Of a DNA stretch of 64,000 nt, positions 41,111 to 48,611 are shown piece after piece (within the stretch, counting starts at the first letter, position 1; every line of letters begins with the position of its first letter). Where the stretch lies: NCBI GenBank assembly GCA_036747295.1, contig DAIOCN010000001.1:124001-188000 (forward strand). The letters are read 5' to 3'. The notes under the pieces were generated by a model that saw nothing but the letters and a program-made list of their open reading frames with translations, searched no databases and was not told the origin of the DNA. Position numbers and translations under genes: made by a program. Origin of the DNA: UBA4736 sp002404015. Its GTDB lineage: Bacteria; Chloroflexota; Dormibacteria; Dormibacterales; Dormibacteraceae.

Positions 41111-41742
41111 GCCCGCCAGGGGGGTCGGCGAGGAAGGGCTCCGCCCGGCGCCCGAGGGCGGACGCCCCCCTCAATTCAAGATGGCTCGGTTTCGTCGCTG
41201 CGGCCGGCCCACTCGCCGCCGCGGCGATCGTCGTGACCGCCGGCCTGGCGACCCCCGGCTACGATCCCCTCGAGCGCTCGATCAGCCGGGTGGCGTCCCC
41301 CGGCCGGCCCGGCGCCTTGCTTGTGGACCTCGCATTCGCGGGCGTGGGCGTGTCGCTGCTGGCACTTTCGCTTGGCCTGCGCTCCTGGCTGCTCGCCGCG
41401 GCCGCCACGGGGATCCTCGCCGTCTCTCTTGTCAGCACCGACCCCGGCCACCCCGCCGCGACGGCCGTCCACCGCCTCGTGACTCTGGCCGCCTTCGGCG
41501 CCCTGGCGCTGGCCCCGCTGGCGGCCGCGCGCCGGCTGCCCGGCGGCTACGCCCGGCTCTCATTCTGGATGGGCGCTCTGGCGGTCGGCCTGCTCGTGCT
41601 CGCCCTGAGCCTGGTGGCGGGCGGCCTCCGGGTCGGCGTCTGGGAGCGCTGCTTCGCGGCCGTAACCCTGGGTTGGGCGGTGCTGATGGGCAGCCGGCTC
41701 AGCCGGAGTGAAGGCCGTAGACGATCCACGGACCCGGCATGA
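41101..41742 (+). CDS. DUF998-like membrane protein, start uncertain
   Basis: About 190-213 aa with six hydrophobic helices: LGFVAAAGPLAAAAIVV, then ISRVASPGRPGALLVDLAFAGVGVSLLALSLGL, and a final GVWERCFAAVTLGWAVLMG whose ER...W pattern is typical of DUF998. The frame has no ATG, GTG or TTG between the glpX stop and the first helix; CTG 41101 is the only near-cognate start. The ATG at 41180 is in another frame. The 3' end overlaps the convergent glycosyltransferase by 44 bases. Confidence 0.65.
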   Translation: MGVSPPGGSARKGSARRPRADAPLNSRWLGFVAAAGPLAAAAIVVTAGLATPGYDPLERSISRVASPGRPGALLVDLAFAGVGVSLLALSLGLRSWLLAAAATGILAVSLVSTDPGHPAATAVHRLVTLAAFGALALAPLAAARRLPGGYARLSFWMGALAVGLLVLALSLVAGGLRVGVWERCFAAVTLGWAVLMGSRLSRSEGRRRSTDPA

Positions 41743-43174
41743 AGCGCAGGCGGTCGTACTGCTGGGAGAGCAGGCGCGTGAGGTCGGAGGGCGGCTTGGC
41801 CTCGACGACCAGGTATTCCGGCCGGCGCCCGCGGACGAAGCCCACGGCGTCCGCCTGGGCACGGGGCTCGAGCTTCCAGGCCGAGTTGAGGTTCACGTAC
41901 TTGCCCGCGGGGCGGCGGTCGCTCAGCACGTAAAGCCAGGGTTCGTCGCCCCACACGAAAAGCGTTCCCTGCACCTTCATCGCCGCCGCGAGCTCTTCGA
42001 CCGAGGCGGGGTGGTCAGGGAACGTCTCGGCGTAGGCGGGCCAGCTAATGACGCCGATCGCCCGGTCGTACCAATCCCGGTAGTAGCCGGGTAGCCGCGC
42101 CCAACCGAAGTCCGCGTACTCGTACTTGGGGATCGGCCAGGGGCCGACGATGAACATCTCCAGCCGGGGCAGATACAGCATCGACTGCAGCATCAGCACC
42201 AGGCCGATCGCCACCGGGACGAACAGGCGGCGGTCGACCCACTGCCCGAGCAGCAGGCTGAGGGGCGCCAGCGCCAGCAGGCTGTAGTGCATGAAGCCGC
42301 GTGGGCTGGTTACGCACACCAGCACCGCCAGGGGCAGCCAGGCTCCCAGGAGCCGGGCCGCCGCGGTCTTCTGCTCCCACCCGATCCGAAGCCCCGCCAC
42401 CAGGGCGGCGCCGATGGGGATCAAGCGCAGCGCGAGTGTGATGGGGGCCAGCTCCGCGCCGCCGTTGGCCCAGACCAGGTACGCGCGCTCGCTGGCGGCG
42501 ATGCCCCGGTAGGCGTCCCAGCTGCCGGCCGACCAGAGCAACCACCAGGCCAGCAGCCCGGCGGCCGCCCCGCCAAGGGCCAGCGGCAGCAGGCGCACCG
42601 GCTTGCCGGACAGGAGCAGGAACCAGGGGACGCAGAGTGCTTCCACGCCCAGGCCGGGCTGGCAGAGGTAGGCGAGGACCAGCAACGCGCCGCCGGCCAC
42701 CGCGCGCACGACGCCGCCGCTGATGCCAAGGTAGACACCGCCCAGGAGGAAGGGCAAGCCGATCACCTCCACGTTCTGGAGGTTCCCTTCGACGATCGGC
42801 AGCGCGGCCACCAGCCCGAAGAGCAGGGCGGCGGCGGCGGGTCGGGCGCCGATCCGCTGCGCGATGCCGTAGACGCAGGCGGTGGCGACCAGGACCTGCA
42901 GGGCCAGCACCAGCTGCATGCCAGGGTGCCAGGCGTGGGTGACGGCCAGGACGACGGCCATCCAGCCGTAGACCAGCGGCTGCTGGTTGTCCCAGACGTC
43001 GACATACAGGCGACCGCCGTGGAGCAGACCGTCGGCGACCGCGGCCAGGGTGCCCTCGTCGTGAGCCCAACGGGGCTCCCAGAGGGAGGGCAGGCGGGCG
43101 GCGAACACCGCCAGCAGGACCAGCCCCAGGCGGCGGTCGCGGAAGACGGCCGGGACCTTCCCGGCGGTGATCAA
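41699..43174 (-). CDS. Membrane glycosyltransferase, GT39/ArnT-like
   Basis: 491 aa, about ten hydrophobic helices and a C-terminal soluble part of ~130 aa. The first outer loop contains HDEG (Asp39-Glu40), the metal-binding acidic pair of polyprenyl-phosphate-sugar-dependent GT-C transferases, followed by LLHGGRLYVDVWDNQQPLVY. It probably moves a sugar from a lipid carrier to an envelope acceptor; the substrates are unknown. TTG 43174 overlaps the acyl-CoA synthetase stop as TTGA. Confidence 0.85.
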   Translation of the reverse strand: MITAGKVPAVFRDRRLGLVLLAVFAARLPSLWEPRWAHDEGTLAAVADGLLHGGRLYVDVWDNQQPLVYGWMAVVLAVTHAWHPGMQLVLALQVLVATACVYGIAQRIGARPAAAALLFGLVAALPIVEGNLQNVEVIGLPFLLGGVYLGISGGVVRAVAGGALLVLAYLCQPGLGVEALCVPWFLLLSGKPVRLLPLALGGAAAGLLAWWLLWSAGSWDAYRGIAASERAYLVWANGGAELAPITLALRLIPIGAALVAGLRIGWEQKTAAARLLGAWLPLAVLVCVTSPRGFMHYSLLALAPLSLLLGQWVDRRLFVPVAIGLVLMLQSMLYLPRLEMFIVGPWPIPKYEYADFGWARLPGYYRDWYDRAIGVISWPAYAETFPDHPASVEELAAAMKVQGTLFVWGDEPWLYVLSDRRPAGKYVNLNSAWKLEPRAQADAVGFVRGRRPEYLVVEAKPPSDLTRLLSQQYDRLRFMPGPWIVYGLHSG

Positions 43175-44811
43175 GCGGTGCGTATGCCTGCCGCCTGCTG
43201 CAGTCCCAGCTCCTCGACCGAGGTCTCCCGCATCTTGAACTTCTGAATCTTGCCCGTCACGGTCATGGGGAACTCGTCGACGAACTTCCAGTAGCGCGGG
43301 ATCTTGAAGGTGGCGATCTTGCCCTTGCAGTACTCGGCGAGCTGGTCGCCGGTCAGCGCGGCGCCCTCGCGGAGCTTCACCCAGGCCATGACCTCCTCGC
43401 CGTAGCGCTCGCTGGGCACGCCGATCACCTGGACGTCGGAAACGTCGGGGTGGCCGTACAGGAACTCCTCGATCTCGCGCGGGTACACGTTCTCGCCGCC
43501 CCGGATGATCATGTCCTTGATCCGGCCGACGATGCTGAGGTAGCCCTCCTCGTCCATGATCGCCAGGTCACCCGTGTGCATCCAGCGGGCGGCGTCGATG
43601 GCCTGCCGGGTTGCCTCCTCGTTGTTCCAGTAGCCGAGCATGACCGAGTAGCCGCGCGTGCAGAGCTCGCCCGTCGTGCCGCGACCCACGAGCTCGCCGC
43701 TTTCCGGGCTTATGACCTTGATCTCGACGTGTGGGTAGACCCGGCCGACCGTGCCGACCTGCTTTTCGAGGGGATCGCCGATCGCTGACTGGGTGGAGAC
43801 CGGGGAGGTCTCCGTCATGCCGTACATGATCGTGATGCCGTCGATGTGCATGTCGGCTTTGACCTTCTTCATGACCTCGACGGGACAGGGCGCGCCGGCC
43901 ATGATCCCCGTGCGGAGGGTCGAGAAGTCGAAGCTCTTGAAGTCGGGATGGTTCAGCTCGCCGATGAACATGGTGGGGACGCCGTAGAGGGAGGTGCAGC
44001 GCTCCTCCTGGACCGTCTGCATGACGGCCAGCGGATCGTAGGCCTCGCCAGGGATCACCATGGTCGAGCCATGCGTGGTGCAGGCCAGGTTGCCGAGCAC
44101 CATGCCGAAGCAGTGGTAGAAGGGCACCGGTATGCAGACCCGGTCCTCGGTCGTGTAGCGCAGCCCCTCGCCGATGAAGTAGCCGTTGTTGAGGATGTTG
44201 TGGTGGGACAGGGTGGCTCCCTTCGGGAAGCCGGTCGTGCCGCTGGTGTACTGGATGTTGATCGGGTCGTCGAACTGCAGCTCCGCCTCCCGGGCAGCCA
44301 GGCCCTCCTCGCTGACCTGAGCCCCGTCTCGCAGCAGCGCCTCCCAGCCGTCCTCGAGGACGATCGCCTCCCGGAGGGCGGCGCAGCGGGCCTTGACCTC
44401 GGCCAGCATCCCCACATAGTCGGAGGTGCGGAAGGCTCGGGCCAGCAGGAAGACGGAGACGCCCGACTGGTTCAGCGCGTATTCCAGCTCAGACGTCTTG
44501 TAGGCGGGGTTGATGTTGACGAGGATCGCGCCGATGCGGGCGGTGGCGAACTGGGTGATGACCCACTCGTAGCGGTTGGGCGACCAGATGCCGACCCGGT
44601 CGCCCTTGGCCACGCCCCGGGCCATCAGGCCGCGCGCGGCCTGGCCGCACTTCTCCCAGAGCTCTCGATAGGTAGCCCGGAAGCCCTGCTGGCGGACCAC
44701 CAGCGCCTCCACGTCGGCGTGACGCTCGACCGTGCGCCGGAGATTCTCGCCGATCGTCTCGCCGAGCAGCGGGATCGGACTCGCGCCGTGCACGTAGGAG
44801 CTTTCGGCCAT
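43171..44811 (-). CDS. Acyl-CoA synthetase (AMP-binding), second in window
   Basis: 546 aa. The AMP-binding loop is YTSGTTGFPKGATLSHHN, with YGMTETSP, MHTGDLAIMDEEGY, the hinge GRIKDMIIRGGENVYPREIEEFL, and the C-terminal catalytic Lys in MTVTGKIQKFKM. It resembles long- to medium-chain fatty acyl-CoA ligases. ATG 44811 has GGGGAGG upstream and overlaps the methyltransferase stop as TGATG. It is central in a methyltransferase-ligase-glycosyltransferase operon, hinting at lipid or glycolipid modification. Confidence 0.94.
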   Translation of the reverse strand: MAESSYVHGASPIPLLGETIGENLRRTVERHADVEALVVRQQGFRATYRELWEKCGQAARGLMARGVAKGDRVGIWSPNRYEWVITQFATARIGAILVNINPAYKTSELEYALNQSGVSVFLLARAFRTSDYVGMLAEVKARCAALREAIVLEDGWEALLRDGAQVSEEGLAAREAELQFDDPINIQYTSGTTGFPKGATLSHHNILNNGYFIGEGLRYTTEDRVCIPVPFYHCFGMVLGNLACTTHGSTMVIPGEAYDPLAVMQTVQEERCTSLYGVPTMFIGELNHPDFKSFDFSTLRTGIMAGAPCPVEVMKKVKADMHIDGITIMYGMTETSPVSTQSAIGDPLEKQVGTVGRVYPHVEIKVISPESGELVGRGTTGELCTRGYSVMLGYWNNEEATRQAIDAARWMHTGDLAIMDEEGYLSIVGRIKDMIIRGGENVYPREIEEFLYGHPDVSDVQVIGVPSERYGEEVMAWVKLREGAALTGDQLAEYCKGKIATFKIPRYWKFVDEFPMTVTGKIQKFKMRETSVEELGLQQAAGIRTA

Positions 44812-45467
44812 CACGGCACCTCCCCGGATTTCATTCCTGAGAAGTAGAGCATCGCACCCGTGCGCTCCTGTTGCCAGAGGAATCCGGCGGCCAGCGCGTG
44901 GGCCGCGATGGCGTTTGACGGCTCAGGCACGAAGAAGTTGGGCACCCGGCGGACGGCCTCGACGGTCAACCGCCAGGGCAGGGGCGCGTCACTGACCAGC
45001 GTGCAGCCCGCCACCGAGCCCCCGGGCTTCAGCACGCGCGCGAACTCGCGCAGGACGGCCCGCTTCCGCGGGATGCAGTGCAGGCTCATGAAGCAGGCCA
45101 CCCGGTCGACCGTCGCACTGGCGAGCGGGAGCTTGGTGGCATCCGCCTGCACCAGGTGGATGTGGCGGGTGCGGCGGGGCCGGGCTCGCTCCAGCATCGG
45201 CAGGCTCAGGTCGGCGGCCAGCACAGTGCCTCGCACCCGCCGTCCCGCGATCGCGAAAGCGACGCCGCTGCCGGCCGGGCAGTCGAGGACGACCTCGCCC
45301 GGCGCGCAGGCGAGCGCGCTGCGCATCTCGGCGAAGACGCGGTCAACGTCGGCGCCCCATTCGACGAAAAACGCGGCTCTCGTGATCGGGCCGAGCTTCA
45401 GCGTCGCGTCGTAGGCCCAGCCATACAGAGAGTCGAAGGAGAGCAGTCGATCGCTGGCCCGCGGCAC
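44811..45467 (-). CDS. Class I SAM-dependent methyltransferase
   Basis: About 218 aa. Motif I is VLDCPAGSGVAFA, with an acidic end at AADLS, then QADATKLPLASATVDRVACFMSLHCIP and FARVLKPGGSVAG, the usual Rossmann methyltransferase order (UbiE/COQ5-like). The acceptor is unknown; small-molecule or lipid methylation is likely. The frame is open to 45719, but sequence before GTG 45467 is low-complexity; GGAGG lies just before that GTG with short spacing. It overlaps the acyl-CoA synthetase by TGATG. Confidence 0.85.
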   Translation of the reverse strand: MPRASDRLLSFDSLYGWAYDATLKLGPITRAAFFVEWGADVDRVFAEMRSALACAPGEVVLDCPAGSGVAFAIAGRRVRGTVLAADLSLPMLERARPRRTRHIHLVQADATKLPLASATVDRVACFMSLHCIPRKRAVLREFARVLKPGGSVAGCTLVSDAPLPWRLTVEAVRRVPNFFVPEPSNAIAAHALAAGFLWQQERTGAMLYFSGMKSGEVP

Positions 45468-45705
45468 GTCCTCCAGAGTAGGCGGCCGGGACGCGCTGCC
45501 CGTGACCGGGGGTCCAAAGCGGCAGAGGGAAGTAGCCAGGCGGCGCCGCGAAGATCGGTATTGCGCGCCGCGGCCGCCTGTCTTAGCCTTCGCGTCGGCC
45601 CCGATCGACGGTGGACCGCAGGGCAGAGCCGCAAGGCTAGGCAAGGCGGGACGCAGTTGGTCGGGGTCACTTCTATTTCCGGCGCTTTGGCGCCCAGGAG
45701 GAAAC

Positions 45706-46071
45706 ATGAGCGAGTTCAAATTCAGCCACCGGGATCACCTGCGCCTGGCCTGGGACGTGGTCGAGCGAAACGGCGCCAACCTGGCGCCGGCCATCGTCGG
45801 CGAAACCCTGCGGGCGCTGGCCGCCGTCCACGGGGATGCCGGGAAGTACAACGAGACGCTGACGCGTTTCTGGGTGGGCGTTGTGACGCACGTCCGGACG
45901 GTGCACCCCGAGGCGGGGGGCTTCGAGGCCGCCCTGGCGGCTGAGCCGCACCTGCTGGACTCCTCGCTGCCCTTCCGGCACTGGAGCCGCGAGGCGCTGG
46001 CGGGCGGTCGCGAGAGGTGGGTCGAGCCCGACCTGCTGGCGCTTCCTTTGCTGGAAAAACCGACCAGTTGA
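45706..46071 (+). CDS. Hypothetical 121-aa protein
   Basis: 121 aa, not recognised. Mostly helical and soluble, with a conserved-looking core (HRDHLRLAWDVVERNG...YNETLTRFWVGVVTHV) reminiscent of small alpha-helical domains in uncharacterised proteins. ATG 45706 has AGGAGG at 45696-45701, preceded by a GGCGC-TTTG-GCGCC hairpin that could affect translation. A CCTTCC/GGAAGG hairpin just after the stop may terminate it. Divergent from the methyltransferase. Confidence 0.75.
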   Translation: MSEFKFSHRDHLRLAWDVVERNGANLAPAIVGETLRALAAVHGDAGKYNETLTRFWVGVVTHVRTVHPEAGGFEAALAAEPHLLDSSLPFRHWSREALAGGRERWVEPDLLALPLLEKPTS

Positions 46072-46261
46072 CACGCTGCCTTCCCGAAGAGGAAGGTGTG
46101 TTTCCAGGTTCAGTTAGCCGCCACCCACCGCAGCCCGCGCAAGGTTGGCCTCCACAAGAGGCGTCGGCCCCGAGGGGCTCGAAACCAAGAGACGTGCGTC
46201 ACTCGGAGGGGGACGGCCGAAGCGGCGCCGGCTGGGCGCCGCTTCGTTTGCACAGGGGAGA
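46072..46261. other. Gene-free hairpin-rich region
   Basis: I see no convincing gene. Several inverted repeats crowd here: CCTTCC-cgaaga-GGAAGG soon after the upstream stop, GCCCC-ga-GGGGC, and a perfect 11-bp stem GAAGCGGCGCC-ggctg-GGCGCCGCTTC (46219-46245) followed by GTTT. The region joins the family B repeat and separates two convergent genes. Confidence 0.55.
46219..46250. terminator. Strong hairpin, likely bidirectional terminator
   Basis: A perfect 11-bp GC-rich stem with a 5-nt loop and a short T-run (GTTT) on the plus side. It lies between convergent transcription units ending at 46071 (+) and 46415 (-). Confidence 0.5.
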
Positions 46262-46386
46262 TGACGCGGGGGAAACAGGCATGTTTCCCCCACGAGCCCC
46301 CTTCCCTCAGCAGATGTCGGTCGGCGTTTGGAAGACGGACTCAACCGGGCGGGCGGAGCCCGCTCTTACGGCGCCATCTATTCTTT
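46262..46386. repeat. Family B intergenic repeat, copy 2
   Basis: Matches 17-126 at about 88% without gaps over 46268-46378. The first hairpin is GGGGGAAACA-ggca-TGTTTCCCCC with a perfect 10-bp stem; the second is GCGGGC-GGA-GCCCGC. Again it lies just past the stop codon of a minus-strand gene, here the MFS transporter. Confidence 0.75.
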
Positions 46387-46440
46387 TTAGCGGACGGAGC
46401 GGATCCGGCCTTTTTTAGCGGACGGAGCGGATCCGGCTTA
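46383..46440. repeat. Tandem duplication of the MFS gene's 3' end
   Basis: Two ~28-base units containing TTAGCGGACGGAGCGGATCC in direct tandem. The right copy encodes the last residues and TAA of the MFS gene on the minus strand; the left copy repeats them beyond the stop. Confidence 0.8.
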
Positions 46441-47680
46441 CGAAGAACGTGCCCAGCGCGAAGAACACGATCGAGATCGCGAAGACCGCGCGGTAGCCGC
46501 CGCCGGCGGACTGCTTGTTCACGGCGTCCAGGACCAGGCCGCCGAGCAGAGGCACCACGACCTGGGGAAACGTGTAGGCGGCATGGAAGAGGCCCATGTC
46601 CTTGGCCGGGTTCTCGCGGTCGGGCAGGGTGTCGCAGGCGAGCGCCCAGTCCACGGCGTAGTACAGGCCGTAGCCGAGGCCATAGACCGCTCCCAGCGCG
46701 GTGACGAGGACCACGTTGTGGGTGAAGACCAGGATGAAGAACACGGCCACGAGGCCCTGGAAGGCGCCGCTCCCATACACGAAGGGCTTGCGTCCGTAAC
46801 GGTCGGAGATGGTGCCACCGAAGAAGCCGAAGGGGATGGCCGCAACGAAGACCACGAGCAGCCAGGTGGAGGTGAAGCTGTCGGGGTTGGCGACGTGCAC
46901 GACGTCCCTGAAGAAGGGCGACAGGAAGTAGGCGACGATGTTGATGCCCGCCGTGATCATGAGGCGCGTGAAGATCACCCAGGCGAAGTCGCCGTGCGTG
47001 AGCGGAGCCAGGAACTCCCGCACCGTCGCCGCCAAAGGTTGGTGGGGGCGGCGCGCCACCACGTTCATCCCCTCGCCCTTCGACACCCAGAGCACGGGGA
47101 TGATCGCGAGCACGATCACGACCCCGATCACCGCGTAGGTGAGCCGGATCTGGTGCAGGCTCGACATCAGCAGTGCGGCGCCGACTCCCAGAATCCCGCC
47201 CAGGTTGTTCATGGCGGCCAGGAAGCCGCTGGCCTTGCCGAACTCCTCGTCGCGGACGACGTCCGGGATGATGCCGGCGTAGGCAGCCCCGGCCGCGTTG
47301 TTGAAGAGCTGGATCAGGAGATAGCCGATGACCAGCTGGACGTACGTGGTGGCGGTTCCCATCACGGCCAGGCCGACCAGGTTGAGCACCACCCCGGCGG
47401 CGAGGATCGGCCGGCGCCGGCCCCAGGGTGTGTTGAGGCGGTCCGACAGGTAGCCGACCAGCGGGGGCACCGTCACGGCGAAGATCCCGCCCAGGCCGAC
47501 CGCCACGCCGATGCTGGTCCCCTCGCTGCCCCGCGGCACCAGGTCGCGGACCTGGGACTGGATCAGGATGAAGCCGATCGGCAGCCAGTGGAAGTTGAAG
47601 CCGAACCAGCCCGAGCTGAGGGCCACGTGGCGTCCGAAGTTCCAGGATTGCGTCGCCGGGTGGGGGGCGGCGACAGTCAT
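46415..47680 (-). CDS. MFS transporter (GPH/sugar-porter-like)
   Basis: 421 aa, twelve predicted helices. The first cytoplasmic loop carries PPLVGYLSDRLNTPWGRRRP, the pattern of GPH and SLC45-like sugar transporters, and the matching loop in the second half reads GGTISDRYGRKPF. The substrate is unknown. ATG 47680 has TAATCT 9 nt upstream and no Shine-Dalgarno. Its 3' end is tandemly duplicated. Confidence 0.88.
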   Translation of the reverse strand: MTVAAPHPATQSWNFGRHVALSSGWFGFNFHWLPIGFILIQSQVRDLVPRGSEGTSIGVAVGLGGIFAVTVPPLVGYLSDRLNTPWGRRRPILAAGVVLNLVGLAVMGTATTYVQLVIGYLLIQLFNNAAGAAYAGIIPDVVRDEEFGKASGFLAAMNNLGGILGVGAALLMSSLHQIRLTYAVIGVVIVLAIIPVLWVSKGEGMNVVARRPHQPLAATVREFLAPLTHGDFAWVIFTRLMITAGINIVAYFLSPFFRDVVHVANPDSFTSTWLLVVFVAAIPFGFFGGTISDRYGRKPFVYGSGAFQGLVAVFFILVFTHNVVLVTALGAVYGLGYGLYYAVDWALACDTLPDRENPAKDMGLFHAAYTFPQVVVPLLGGLVLDAVNKQSAGGGYRAVFAISIVFFALGTFFVSRIRSVR

Positions 47681-47689
47681 CCCGGCGCG

Positions 47690-47695
47690 AGATTA
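47690..47695 (-). promoter_or_regulatory. -10 box of the MFS gene
   Basis: TAATCT on the minus strand, 9 nt before ATG 47680; leaderless-type spacing. Confidence 0.4.
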
Positions 47696-47743
47696 AGCCT
47701 CTAGTCGCCTGGCCGTCAAAGGGGGTACCCTTACCGGGCTCCC

Positions 47744-48157
47744 ATGCCCCTGACCTTCGCGCGTGTCCGCACGCTCGTGATGGACGTCCCGCGGAACGCC
47801 AAGCTGGCCTACTGCCTGTTCCGCGACGACCGCGTCCCGGCAGCCCCCAAAGTGGCCCTGCTGGGCGCCCTCGGCATAATCGTGAGCCCGCTCGACCTGC
47901 CGGCCTGGATCCCCGTGATCGGCGAGCTGGACATGCTCGCGCTGGGCGTCCTCGCCGTGAAGGTCTTCGTGGAGGCCTGCCCGGACGCCCTCGTGGCCGA
48001 GCACGCGTCGGCTCTGCGCGCCGGCACCAGCCGGTTCGATGACGACCGGCGGGCGCTCTTCAGCTCGGCCCGACGGCGGGCGGCGGGCCTGGTCAACCGG
48101 GCCTGGGACTCGCGACCACACCTGCTACTAGAAGACCTGGAGGACGAATCCGCTTGA
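47744..48157 (+). CDS. DUF1232 (YkvA-like) protein
   Basis: 137 aa. The core APKVALLGALGIIVSPLDLPAWIPVIGELDMLALGVLAVKVF is the DUF1232 two-helix unit (the Pro-Asp-Leu-Pro turn after a hydrophobic helix). The family function is unknown. ATG 47744; the stop overlaps rplI by 4 bases (TTGA). Confidence 0.83.
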   Translation: MPLTFARVRTLVMDVPRNAKLAYCLFRDDRVPAAPKVALLGALGIIVSPLDLPAWIPVIGELDMLALGVLAVKVFVEACPDALVAEHASALRAGTSRFDDDRRALFSSARRRAAGLVNRAWDSRPHLLLEDLEDESA

Positions 48158-48603
48158 AAGTAATGCTGACCAAGGACGTCGACAACGTCGGCCGGGCCGG
48201 CGATGTCAAGGACGTCGCCGACGGCTACGGCCGCAACTTCCTGATACCTCGCAAGCTGGCCGTGCTCGCCGGCCGCGGGGTCGAGACCGAGGCCAAGCGC
48301 ATCCGGGACGCCTCCGCCAAGCGCGAAGCCAAGGAGCGCGACGAGGCGCAGGAGCTGGCCGACGAGATCGGCAACAAGACCGTCGTGGTCAGGCTGCGCG
48401 TCGGCGAAGAGGGCAAGGCCTTCGGCTCGGTGACCAGCGAGGACATCGCTACGGCGTTGAAGCAGCAGCACCAGGTCGAGGTCGACCGCCGGAAGATCGA
48501 TCTCCACGAGCCGATCAAGACGCTGGGCGAGCACCAGGTCGCCCTCCGCCTGCACCGCGACGTCGAGGCCCACATCAACCTGATCGTCACGCAAGACCGG
48601 TAG
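48154..48603 (+). CDS. rplI: 50S ribosomal protein L9
   Basis: 149 aa, standard length. The N-terminal domain is KVMLTKDVDNVGRAGDVKDVADGYGRNFLIPRKLA, followed by the long connecting helix and the C-terminal rRNA-binding domain (FGSVTSEDIATAL...RRKIDL). TTG 48154 overlaps the DUF1232 stop. The rplI-dnaB order is common in bacteria. Confidence 0.97.
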   Translation: MKVMLTKDVDNVGRAGDVKDVADGYGRNFLIPRKLAVLAGRGVETEAKRIRDASAKREAKERDEAQELADEIGNKTVVVRLRVGEEGKAFGSVTSEDIATALKQQHQVEVDRRKIDLHEPIKTLGEHQVALRLHRDVEAHINLIVTQDR

Positions 48604-48611
48604 GGGGGAAC

